Assembly: GCA_034004685.1 (NCBI GenBank) | Contig: JAVEWG010000013.1 | Coordinates: forward strand, 15,796-79,795 | DNA: 64,000 nt | DNA from: JAEUNX01 sp034004685 | GTDB lineage: Bacteria; Pseudomonadota; Gammaproteobacteria; Burkholderiales; Rhodocyclaceae | Reading direction: 5' to 3' | Part shown: positions 15,960-23,755 of the stretch, piece by piece | Layout of the letters: each line of letters opens with the position of its first letter | Position numbering within the stretch: the first letter of the stretch is position 1 | Position numbers and translations under genes: made by a program | Notes under the pieces: generated by a model | The model's database searches: none | Told to the model about the DNA's origin: nothing | Seen by the model: only the letters and a program-made list of their open reading frames with translations

Positions 15960-16772
15960 TCAGTGCCCGAGGCCGCCGTGCTGGGCGGCATAGGCCAGCA
16001 GGTCAGCGTTGGCCGGATTGTGGGCCAGCATGCCCCCGTCGATCACATAGGGATGGCCATTGATGTAGCGGGCTTCGTCGGAGGCCAAGAAGCACACCAG
16101 ATTGGCGATATCGTCCGGCTCGCCGATCTGCCTGGTGAGGACATGGCGTTGCATCACCTCCACCACGTCGGCCGCCACGGTCTTGGCCGCCTCGGTGAGC
16201 ACCAGGCCCGGCAGCACCGCGTTGCAGCGGATCCCCTGGGCGCCGTGCTGGGTGGCAATCTGACGGGTCAGGCCGAGAATCGCCGCCTTCGATACGTTGT
16301 AGGCGATGCGGGAAACGTCCCCGGACAAAGCCCCGCAGGAAGCGGTATTGACGATGGCGCCCCCACCGGCGGCGATCATGTGGGGCAGGGCGAACTTGCA
16401 GGCGGCCAGGAAACCCCGCACGTTCACCGCCATCACCAGATCCCAGGTCTCGAAATCGATGTGGATGGCGTCGGTGTCCTTGGCATGCACCGCCGGAGCG
16501 GTGATCGCCGCGTTGTTGTGGAGCACGTCGATGCGCCCGTAGCGGGCGAAGGTCGCAGCCACCAGTTTCTCCACGGATACCACATCCCCCGCGTCGAACT
16601 GGCATGCCATTGCGTCGCTCCCCAGTTCCTTGGCCAGGGCCTCGGCCGGCGCCAGGTTCACGTCCGCCACCACCACCTTGGCCCCCTCCGCCGTCAGACG
16701 CCGACAGGTTGCCGCCCCGATGCCCGACGCCCCGCCAGTTACGATGGCGACCCGCCCTTTGAACCGCTCCAT
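15960..16772 (-). CDS. SDR oxidoreductase
   Basis: A 270-residue classical SDR: TGGASGIGAA cofactor motif, Asp after the second strand (VVADVN, NAD+ preference), NNAA, catalytic Ser in NTASCG and YNVSK (YxxxK), then PGLVLTEA. The C-terminus has an extension past IDGGMLAH. The ATG at 16772 follows GGAGGAG. It is the first gene of a minus-strand unit with the SDR at 15051, the DUF2889 gene and the alcohol dehydrogenase gene. The exact 19-bp motif at 16825-16843 lies 53 bases upstream. Confidence 0.92.
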   Translation of the reverse strand: MERFKGRVAIVTGGASGIGAATCRRLTAEGAKVVVADVNLAPAEALAKELGSDAMACQFDAGDVVSVEKLVAATFARYGRIDVLHNNAAITAPAVHAKDTDAIHIDFETWDLVMAVNVRGFLAACKFALPHMIAAGGGAIVNTASCGALSGDVSRIAYNVSKAAILGLTRQIATQHGAQGIRCNAVLPGLVLTEAAKTVAADVVEVMQRHVLTRQIGEPDDIANLVCFLASDEARYINGHPYVIDGGMLAHNPANADLLAYAAQHGGLGH

Positions 16773-16824
16773 ATCGCGCTCCTCCAAGTTATTGTTTTCA
16801 GCCAGACCCCAGTGCGTCCAGACG

Positions 16825-16843
16825 AACTGACACTTTATCATTT
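16825..16843 (-). promoter_or_regulatory. Candidate operator, copy 3
   Basis: Read on the minus strand toward the SDR gene, this is exactly the same 19-mer as at 10563-10581. It lies in the divergent region between the SDR (start 16772) and the M61 peptidase (start 16944). With copies 1 and 2 it accounts for the promoters of every transcription unit from 1841 to 16772. Confidence 0.7.
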
Positions 16844-16943
16844 CAGAGAATCCGCCACACTTCATCCTGCCCACCTAGTCCCAGGGCTGGTGCAGGCGCG
16901 AAGAGGTCATAAAATCGAGGCTTCCCCACCCCAGCATTCGTTC

Positions 16944-18725
16944 ATGACCGCCATCCGCTACCGCATTCAGCCCGCCAAACCCGAAGCCCACCTGTTTCAG
17001 GTGAGCTGCGAGGTGGGCGCCCCCGACCCCGCCGGTCAACGCTTCCGCCTGCCGGCCTGGATCCCCGGCAGCTACATGATCCGGGAGTTCGCCCGCCATA
17101 TCGTCACCATCCGGGCCGAAACCAACGGCCGCCCGGTACCCCTGGAAAAACTGGACAAGCACACCTGGCGTGCGCCTGCCTTGGCTGGCCACCAACCCCT
17201 CACCGTTCACTACGAGGTGTATGCCTGGGATCTGTCGGTGCGGGCCGCCCACCTGGACACCACCCATGGCTTCTTCAACGGGCCCAGCGTGTTCCTGGCG
17301 GTGGTGGGACAGGAGTCCCTACCCTGCCTGGTGGATATCCAGCCGCCAGCGGGCAAGGCCTACCGGAACTGGAAGGTGGCCACCGCCCTGGCCGAAGCCC
17401 GGGGGGAAGCCGGCGCGGCCAAACGCCACGGTTTCGGCCTGTACCAGGCCGGGGACTACGACGAACTCATCGACCACCCGGTGGAGATGGGGGCCTTCAC
17501 CCTGGCCCGTTTTGAAGCCGGCGGGGTGCCCCATGAGGTGGTCCTCACCGGCCGCCACGACTGCGACCTGACCCGCCTGACCACCGATCTCCGGAAAATC
17601 TGCCAGTGGCAGATCGATCTCTTCGGCGGCAGCCCCCCCATGGAACGCTACCTGTTCCTGGTGATGGTGGTGGGAGAGGGCTACGGTGGCCTGGAGCACC
17701 GGGCGTCCACGGCACTCCTGGCCAACCGCAATGACCTGCCCCACCCAGCCATGGAGGGTCTGCCGGAGGGCTACAAGAGTTTCCTCGGCCTATGCAGCCA
17801 CGAGTACTTCCACACCTGGAACGTCAAGCGCATCAAACCCGCCGCCTTCGTTCCCTACGACCTCGCCCAGGAATCCTATACCCGCCTGCTGTGGGCCTTC
17901 GAGGGCTTCACCAGCTACTACGACGACCTGACCCTGGTCCGCTCGGGGGTCATTGCCCCCGCCGACTATCTGGAGCTGCTGGGCAAGACCCTCAGCAACG
18001 TGGAAAGAGGCAGCGGACGCCTCAAGCAAAGCGTGGCGGAGTCGTCCTTCGACGCCTGGATCAAGTATTACCGCCAGGACGAAAACGCCCCCAATGCCAT
18101 CGTCAGCTACTACGCCAAGGGCGCCCTGGTGGCCCTGGCTCTGGACCTGCAACTGCGCCTCAACAGCCGGGGCAAGACCAGCCTGGACGACTTCATGGTC
18201 CAGCTCTGGCGGCGCCACGGCCAGACCGGCCAAGGGGTGGCGGAAGACGGACTGTTCCGCCTGGCCGAGGAACTGGGCAGCCGGGAACTGGGCCGCTGGC
18301 TGCGACAGACGGTCACCGGCACCCAGGACATTCCCCTGGAACGCTGGTTCCGCCAACTGGGCGTGACGCCCTCCCGGGATGGGGAGGCCAAGGGCCCCTG
18401 GCTGGGCATCAAACTGGCCCCGGGCAACGGGGAGGCCAAGCTCGCCCAAGTGCTGGACGATGGCCCGGCCCAGGCCGCCGGCCTGGCCGCCGGGGATACC
18501 CTGGTGGCCATGGATGGCCTGCGGGTGACCAGCGCCAACCTGGACCCTCGCCTGGCCCGCCAGAAGCCCGGCGACACCCTCACCGTCCACGCCTTCCGGC
18601 GGGACGAGTTGATGGAATTCCGGCTGGCCCTCGCCCCCCAGCCCAAGACCCGAGTCATCCTCAAGCTAGCTCCCAAGCCCAGCCCCGTCGCCCGCAAGTT
18701 GCGCCGGGCCTGGCTGGGCGCCTGA
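16944..18725 (+). CDS. M61-family glycyl aminopeptidase with PDZ domain
   Basis: A 593-residue metallopeptidase. The zinc motif is HEYFH (His286, Glu287, His290) followed by TWNVKRIKP, typical of family M61; GYGGLEHR lies where the substrate-binding motif is expected. The N-terminal 170 residues form the M61 beta-sandwich, and a PDZ domain occupies about residues 475-560 (GPWLGIKL, DGPAQAAGLAAGD). No signal peptide is evident. These enzymes remove N-terminal glycine or alanine, and related proteins are bacterial cytosolic or envelope-associated. The ATG at 16944 is the first near the family's usual start. It is 22 bases from the arsC-like gene. Confidence 0.92.
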   Translation: MTAIRYRIQPAKPEAHLFQVSCEVGAPDPAGQRFRLPAWIPGSYMIREFARHIVTIRAETNGRPVPLEKLDKHTWRAPALAGHQPLTVHYEVYAWDLSVRAAHLDTTHGFFNGPSVFLAVVGQESLPCLVDIQPPAGKAYRNWKVATALAEARGEAGAAKRHGFGLYQAGDYDELIDHPVEMGAFTLARFEAGGVPHEVVLTGRHDCDLTRLTTDLRKICQWQIDLFGGSPPMERYLFLVMVVGEGYGGLEHRASTALLANRNDLPHPAMEGLPEGYKSFLGLCSHEYFHTWNVKRIKPAAFVPYDLAQESYTRLLWAFEGFTSYYDDLTLVRSGVIAPADYLELLGKTLSNVERGSGRLKQSVAESSFDAWIKYYRQDENAPNAIVSYYAKGALVALALDLQLRLNSRGKTSLDDFMVQLWRRHGQTGQGVAEDGLFRLAEELGSRELGRWLRQTVTGTQDIPLERWFRQLGVTPSRDGEAKGPWLGIKLAPGNGEAKLAQVLDDGPAQAAGLAAGDTLVAMDGLRVTSANLDPRLARQKPGDTLTVHAFRRDELMEFRLALAPQPKTRVILKLAPKPSPVARKLRRAWLGA

Positions 18726-18747
18726 GCCCCCTTCCCTGGAGCAGACC

Positions 18748-19101
18748 ATGAGCAAGGACAAGATCCTGATCTACCACAACCCCCGCTGCGGCAAGAGCCG
18801 CGCCGCCTGCGCCCTGCTGGCCGAGCGGGGCCTCCCGGCGGACCTGGTGGAATACCTCAAGACCCCCCTGGGCCGGCCGGAACTGGAAGTCCTCCTGGGC
18901 AAGCTGGGGCTGGCCCCGTCCCAGCTCGTCCGCAAGGGGGAAGCGGACTACAAGACCCTCTTCGCTGGCCGCAAACCCAGCGAGGGAGAAATCCTCAACG
19001 CCATGGCCGCCCACCCCATCTTGATGGAGCGTCCGGTCATCGTGAAGGGCGACAAGGCGGTGATCGGCCGGCCGCCGGAGAAGCTGCTGGAAATTCTTTA
19101 A
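18748..19101 (+). CDS. ArsC-family (thioredoxin-fold) arsenate reductase-like protein
   Basis: A 117-residue protein of the glutaredoxin-dependent ArsC family. The nucleophile Cys is in YHNPRCGKSR (about residue 13), and the conserved arginine segment RPVIVKGDKAVIGRPPE near the end matches the oxyanion-binding arginines. The family reduces arsenate with glutathione/glutaredoxin, but many chromosomal copies away from ars genes, as here, are YfgD/YffB-like with unproven roles. Its last 65 bases overlap the 3' end of the cation diffusion facilitator gene on the other strand. Confidence 0.88.
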   Translation: MSKDKILIYHNPRCGKSRAACALLAERGLPADLVEYLKTPLGRPELEVLLGKLGLAPSQLVRKGEADYKTLFAGRKPSEGEILNAMAAHPILMERPVIVKGDKAVIGRPPEKLLEIL

Positions 19102-19969
19102 GCGCGCAGCCCTCTGGCCGGGGCTCCAGGTGGGTGACCACGTGGAGGCCCGCCAGCTGGCCGGTGAGCGCCGCCTCGATCCGGTCCAGCCAGGCATGGC
19201 CCTCGGCCACCGTCCAGTCGCCGGGCACCAGGATGTCTACCGCCATGAAACGCTGATGGCCCGCCCGCCGGCTCTTCAGGTTGGCGTACCCCACACCCTG
19301 GGGCGCAAAGCCTTCCAGCACCTGAACGATCCGCGCCAGATCCCGCCCCGGCAGGGCCCGGTCCATCAGGCCATCGGCGGCAAAACGCACCAGCCGCAGG
19401 GCCTCCCGCAAGATGTTCGCCCCCACCGCGATGGCCAGGGCCGGATCCAGCCACATCCAACCGGTCAGGGCCACCGCCCCCACCCCGGCGATCACCCCCA
19501 CCGAGGTCCACACATCGGTCATCAGATGGCGGGCGTCGGCGTCCAGAGCCGCAGAGCGGTGGGTCCTGGCGGCTTTGAAGAGAATCCGGGCCACCAGGAA
19601 ATTGATCAGGGTGGCCACCGCCGAGACCGCCAGACCCGCATCCAGGGCGACCAGGGGCTGGGGATGGAGCAGGCGCGCGATACCAGTGGTCAGGATGGCG
19701 GCGGCGGCCCCCAGGATCAGCAAGCCCTCGAAGCCGGCGGAAAAATACTCAGCCTTGCCGTGGCCGTAGGGATGGCCCCGGTCGGGCGGAGTACGGGCCA
19801 GGGTGATCATCCACAAGGCAAAGCCGGCCCCGGCCAGATTGACGAAAGACTCCAGAGCATCCGACAGCAAGCCCACCGAGCCCGTCACCCACCAGGCCAC
19901 CCCCTTGAGGAGGATGGTGGCCACGGCGGCGACAACGGAAAGCTGAATGAAGCGGACCGGGCTGGACAT
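19037..19969 (-). CDS. Cation diffusion facilitator (FieF/CzcD-like metal efflux)
   Basis: A 310-residue CDF transporter. Membrane segments run through about residues 10-215, with metal-site residues SDALES in the second helix and HLMTD (HxxxD) in the fifth, and the histidine-rich HPYGHGKAEYF loop. The cytosolic C-terminal domain (about 215-295) has the ferredoxin-like fold typical of the dimerising domain. CDFs export Zn2+, Fe2+ or other divalent ions by proton antiport. The tail after HLEPRPEG is Pro/Ala/Ser-rich and is encoded in the 65 bases that overlap the arsC-like gene. It is divergent from the kinase at 20071. Confidence 0.92.
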   Translation of the reverse strand: MSSPVRFIQLSVVAAVATILLKGVAWWVTGSVGLLSDALESFVNLAGAGFALWMITLARTPPDRGHPYGHGKAEYFSAGFEGLLILGAAAAILTTGIARLLHPQPLVALDAGLAVSAVATLINFLVARILFKAARTHRSAALDADARHLMTDVWTSVGVIAGVGAVALTGWMWLDPALAIAVGANILREALRLVRFAADGLMDRALPGRDLARIVQVLEGFAPQGVGYANLKSRRAGHQRFMAVDILVPGDWTVAEGHAWLDRIEAALTGQLAGLHVVTHLEPRPEGCALKEFPAASPAAGRSPPCRPSR

Positions 19970-20070
19970 GGTGGCGAAGACTTTTTCCCTGGCCGCCGAC
20001 TATAACGGAAAGCCCCGCCGGCGCGGCGGAAGAAAGGCCCACCGAACGCCACGCGTCATGCCAAGACGTT

Positions 20071-23000
20071 ATGATAGACGGCCATGACCATCCCCCACGC
20101 CCGCAGCCTCCGACCGAGCCCACCATGGCCCCAGGCCCGGTGACTTCCGCCCTGCGCAGCCCCTGGCTGTCCACCTTGTTGGTGGTGGCCGGCCTGAGCC
20201 TGGCTCCCGTAGCGGCCTACCAGGTCAACCGCCTGGTGCAGGAAGAAATCCAGCACCGCCGCCTGGCCCAGGCGGAAACGGCTCGCCTGCGTCTGGACCA
20301 TCTCCTGGACGCCCTGGCCTCCCGGGCCCGGGAGGCGGCCGGCCCCAGCGAGATCCCGCAGGATGCCAACGCCCGATTCCTGATGGCGGCCGACGCCTTG
20401 CGCCGGATGGCGCCCCAGGCGCTGGCTCAGGGACTGCTGTACGTCCGCGCCCCCGCGCCTCTTGGGCAAGCCGGAAATCTGGTGGTCCGGTCGGTCGCCC
20501 CCGGTGGCGCCGCCAGCGCCCCCGAACTGCTGGGCACCCCCCTGCCGGAAGCCTATCGGAGCACCCTGGCCGACAGTACCGGCACGGCCCTGATGATGAG
20601 GGCCCCGGAGAAGGGCGAGCCGCCCACCCTGGCCGTGCTGGCAGCCCGCTACGGCCCGGACGGATCGGCCCTGGAGGGGGCGGCCATCTTCCAGCTCCGG
20701 GCCGACGTATTGCTGGCGCTGACTGCTGGCCCGGAGACCGCCCCCAGGCTGGTGCCCGGCAACGCGCCAACCCCGCCCGGCACCCTCCTCCTGCCCACCG
20801 AGCGGCTGGGGCAAGGCTGGCGCCTGGCCTTTGCCCCGGCGCAGGACGGGGGCTGGCTCATCCAGCTGCCCTGGCTGGCGGCCCTGGGCACGGCGGCCCT
20901 GGGCCTGCTGGGGGCGGTGCTGCTGCGCCGCAAGCGGGAAGACCTGAATCTCGCCATCCGCTTCGCCCGCAGCGCGACCCAGGTGGCGGAATTCAACCAG
21001 GCCCGGCTGCTGGAATTCATCGAACTGTCCGCCGACTGGCTGTGGGAAACCGACCCGAACCACCGCTTCACCCTGGTTTCCGGCGGCATCCGCAATACCG
21101 CCCGGCTCGACCCGGCGGACTACCTGGGCAATCCCCCCTGGGAGGTGCCCCACGAGAATGCCGGTCCGGCCTTTTGGGCGGCCTACCGGACCCGGCTGGA
21201 ACGGCGCGAACCCATCAATCTCACCGTCTCCCGGATCAATCTGGAAGGCAAGGTGCGCCACCTGGAGATCACCGGCACCCCCTGTTTCGAGGATGAACGC
21301 TTCCTGGGCTACCGGGGGATCGGGCGGGATATCACCGATCGCCTCAACGCCGAGCAGGCCCTGCGGGAGAGCGAAGCCCGCTTCCGTGACCTGGCGGAGC
21401 TGTCCTCCGACTGGTACTGGGAGCAGGACGCCCAGTTCCGTTACACCGCCCTCACCTCCAACCCCCAGGCCCACCGCCCCGCGCCCCAGGCGGAAATGCT
21501 CGGTCGTACCCGCTGGGAGGTACATGGCGCCACCGCTACCGATCCGATCTGGGCCAATCACGTGGCCACCCTCACGGCCCACCAGCCCTTCAACAACTTT
21601 GTCTACCAAAGCACCTGGGTGGACGGAGAGCCCATCTGGTTCTCGGTCTCGGGCCGACCCCTGTTCGATCCCCACGGAGAATTCATCGGTTATCGGGGGG
21701 TTTCCCGGGACATTACCGAGGAGCGCATGGCCCGCTTCGCCCTCCAGGAGAGCGAAGCCCGCTACCGCAACACCTTCGACCACGCCCCGGTGGGCATCGC
21801 CAACATGTCCCCGGGGGGCCTCTGGACCGGGGTCAATGACACCCTCTGCGAGATTCTCGGCTATGGCCGCAAGGATCTGATGGGCCAACCCGCCACCGCC
21901 TTCACTCACCCGGAAGACCAGGCCGAGGACATCCGGGCCTACCAGATGCTGTCCGACGGCAAGCTATCCACCTTCAGCCGGGAAAAGCGCTTCATCGGCC
22001 GGGATGGTTCCCTGGTGTGGGCCCGGGTCACCCTCTCCGCCCTCCAGGATCACTACGGCACCACCCGCGGCCTGATCTGCGTGGTGGAGGACATCACCGA
22101 CCGGATCGCCGCCCTCCACGCCCTGCGGGCCAGCGAGGAACGCTACCGCCGGCTGGTGGATCTGGCCCCGGATGGGGTTTTCGTGCAGCGGGACGGGGTC
22201 ATCCAGTTCGCCAACCGGGCCTGTCTGGACATTTTCGGCGCCCAGACCGAAATGGACCTGATGGGGCGGCGCCTGATGGACCTGGTGGAGCCGGAATACC
22301 GGGACGCGGAGCTGGACCGCCTGACCCGCCTCACCTCCGGAGAAGACGGGCCCGGCCAGCTGCCCCCCCGCCACCTGCGGATCCGCCGCCTCACCGGCGG
22401 ATCGGTGGAGGTGGAATCCAGCCTGGCCGCCCTGGAGGTGGATCAGCGCCCGGCGGTGCTGTGCATTCTGCGCAACATTTCCGATCGGATCGCCGCCAGT
22501 CACGCCCTGCAGGACAGCCAGCGGCGCTACCGGGAAGTGGTGGAGTCGGTCAACGAGGTGATCTTCCAGACCGACCCCGCCGGGCGCTTCGTCTTCCTCA
22601 ACCAGGCCTGGACCACGGTGGCGGGCTTCCGCCCCGAAGACAGCCTGGGGCGCAGCCTGGTGGAATTCCTCCATCCGGATGACCGGGCCCGGGCCCGGGC
22701 CAAGCTCCAGGAAGTCCTGGGGGGCGGCAAGCCGGCAGCCCATTGCGAACTGCGCCTGCGCACACGGGATGGCCAGATCCGCTGGATCGAGGGCGCCTTC
22801 CGGCTGATGACCGGCGCCGGCGGGGAACGGGCCGGCCTCACCGGCTCCCTGGACGACATCTCCTCCCGCAAGATCGCCGAGCTGACCCTGCGCAACCTCA
22901 ATCAGGAGCTCGAAGCCCGGGTGCGCCTGCGCACCGCCGAGCTGGAGAACTCCAATCGGGAGCTGGAGGCCTTCTCCTATTCCGTCTCCCACGATCTGCG

Positions 23001-23619
23001 GGCTCCCTTGCGGGCCATCGATGGCTTTGCCCACATCATCGAAGAGGATTACGCCGAGCGCCTCGACCCCGCCGGCCGCGCCTACCTGGTGCGGATCCGC
23101 ACCGCCAGCCACCGCATGGCCGCCCTGATCGATGACCTCATCGAACTGGCCCGCCTGACCCGCCAGCCCCTGCGCCGGGAATACGTGGACGTCACCGAAA
23201 TGGCCGAACAGATCGTGGATGAACTGCGGGCCGAGAACCCCGACCGGATGGTGGATCTCCACCTCACCCAGGGCCTCTCCGCCCACGCCGACCGCCCCCT
23301 GCTCCGGGTGGTCCTGGAAAACCTGCTGCGCAACGCCTGGAAATTCACCATCAAGACCCCTCATCCCCAGGTCACGGTGTCCGCCGAGCGGATCAACGAC
23401 AAGCTCACCTACTGCGTGGCCGATAACGGCGTAGGCTTCGACATGGCCTTTGCCGACAAGCTGTTCCGCCCCTTCCATCGGCTCCACGGCTCCGGGGACT
23501 TTTCCGGTTCGGGCATCGGCCTGGCCACTGTCCAGCGGGTCATCCAGCGCCATGGCGGCCACGTCTGGGCCGAAGCCCGGCCCAACGAAGGGGCCCGCTT
23601 TTACTTCACCCTGGGGTGA
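20071..23619 (+). CDS. Membrane-bound sensor histidine kinase with five PAS domains
   Basis: A 1,182-residue kinase if the ATG at 20071 is used; an ATG at 20125 (18 residues shorter) is equally possible and neither has a clear ribosome site. Membrane segments are at about 30-50 and 268-290, enclosing a roughly 215-residue periplasmic sensor. Five PAS domains follow (about 308-430, 432-555, 560-685, 690-800, 810-935), most ending in DIT/DIS-type linkers, then a HisKA domain with phospho-acceptor His974 (SVSHDLRAP) and a HATPase_c domain with NLLRNAWKF, DNGVGFD and GSGIGLA. No receiver domain or adjacent response regulator is visible, so it is an orphan kinase. The signal is unknown; PAS ligands could be haem, flavin or small molecules. 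Confidence 0.93.
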   Translation: MIDGHDHPPRPQPPTEPTMAPGPVTSALRSPWLSTLLVVAGLSLAPVAAYQVNRLVQEEIQHRRLAQAETARLRLDHLLDALASRAREAAGPSEIPQDANARFLMAADALRRMAPQALAQGLLYVRAPAPLGQAGNLVVRSVAPGGAASAPELLGTPLPEAYRSTLADSTGTALMMRAPEKGEPPTLAVLAARYGPDGSALEGAAIFQLRADVLLALTAGPETAPRLVPGNAPTPPGTLLLPTERLGQGWRLAFAPAQDGGWLIQLPWLAALGTAALGLLGAVLLRRKREDLNLAIRFARSATQVAEFNQARLLEFIELSADWLWETDPNHRFTLVSGGIRNTARLDPADYLGNPPWEVPHENAGPAFWAAYRTRLERREPINLTVSRINLEGKVRHLEITGTPCFEDERFLGYRGIGRDITDRLNAEQALRESEARFRDLAELSSDWYWEQDAQFRYTALTSNPQAHRPAPQAEMLGRTRWEVHGATATDPIWANHVATLTAHQPFNNFVYQSTWVDGEPIWFSVSGRPLFDPHGEFIGYRGVSRDITEERMARFALQESEARYRNTFDHAPVGIANMSPGGLWTGVNDTLCEILGYGRKDLMGQPATAFTHPEDQAEDIRAYQMLSDGKLSTFSREKRFIGRDGSLVWARVTLSALQDHYGTTRGLICVVEDITDRIAALHALRASEERYRRLVDLAPDGVFVQRDGVIQFANRACLDIFGAQTEMDLMGRRLMDLVEPEYRDAELDRLTRLTSGEDGPGQLPPRHLRIRRLTGGSVEVESSLAALEVDQRPAVLCILRNISDRIAASHALQDSQRRYREVVESVNEVIFQTDPAGRFVFLNQAWTTVAGFRPEDSLGRSLVEFLHPDDRARARAKLQEVLGGGKPAAHCELRLRTRDGQIRWIEGAFRLMTGAGGERAGLTGSLDDISSRKIAELTLRNLNQELEARVRLRTAELENSNRELEAFSYSVSHDLRAPLRAIDGFAHIIEEDYAERLDPAGRAYLVRIRTASHRMAALIDDLIELARLTRQPLRREYVDVTEMAEQIVDELRAENPDRMVDLHLTQGLSAHADRPLLRVVLENLLRNAWKFTIKTPHPQVTVSAERINDKLTYCVADNGVGFDMAFADKLFRPFHRLHGSGDFSGSGIGLATVQRVIQRHGGHVWAEARPNEGARFYFTLG

Positions 23620-23755
23620 AACGGACGCCCCCCCCGGGATCTTGACCTGTGTCACACAACCCATGATGCGCCGCAGTATGCTTGAAACCCCCTGACCTGA
23701 CCGCCCCCCGGGCCCGTCCGGCCGCCCCGTTCTCTCCGTCAAGGAAGCAAGCGCC

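Noticed and set aside
15234..16943. N-terminal extension of the M61 peptidase frame
   Set aside because: It would lie antisense to two SDR genes; the M61 fold begins at the ATG at 16944.
20056..21909. Long open frame on the minus strand opposite the PAS kinase gene
   Set aside because: It is a GC-skew shadow: low-complexity Gly/Gln/His-rich protein without family motifs, opposite a gene with clear domains.
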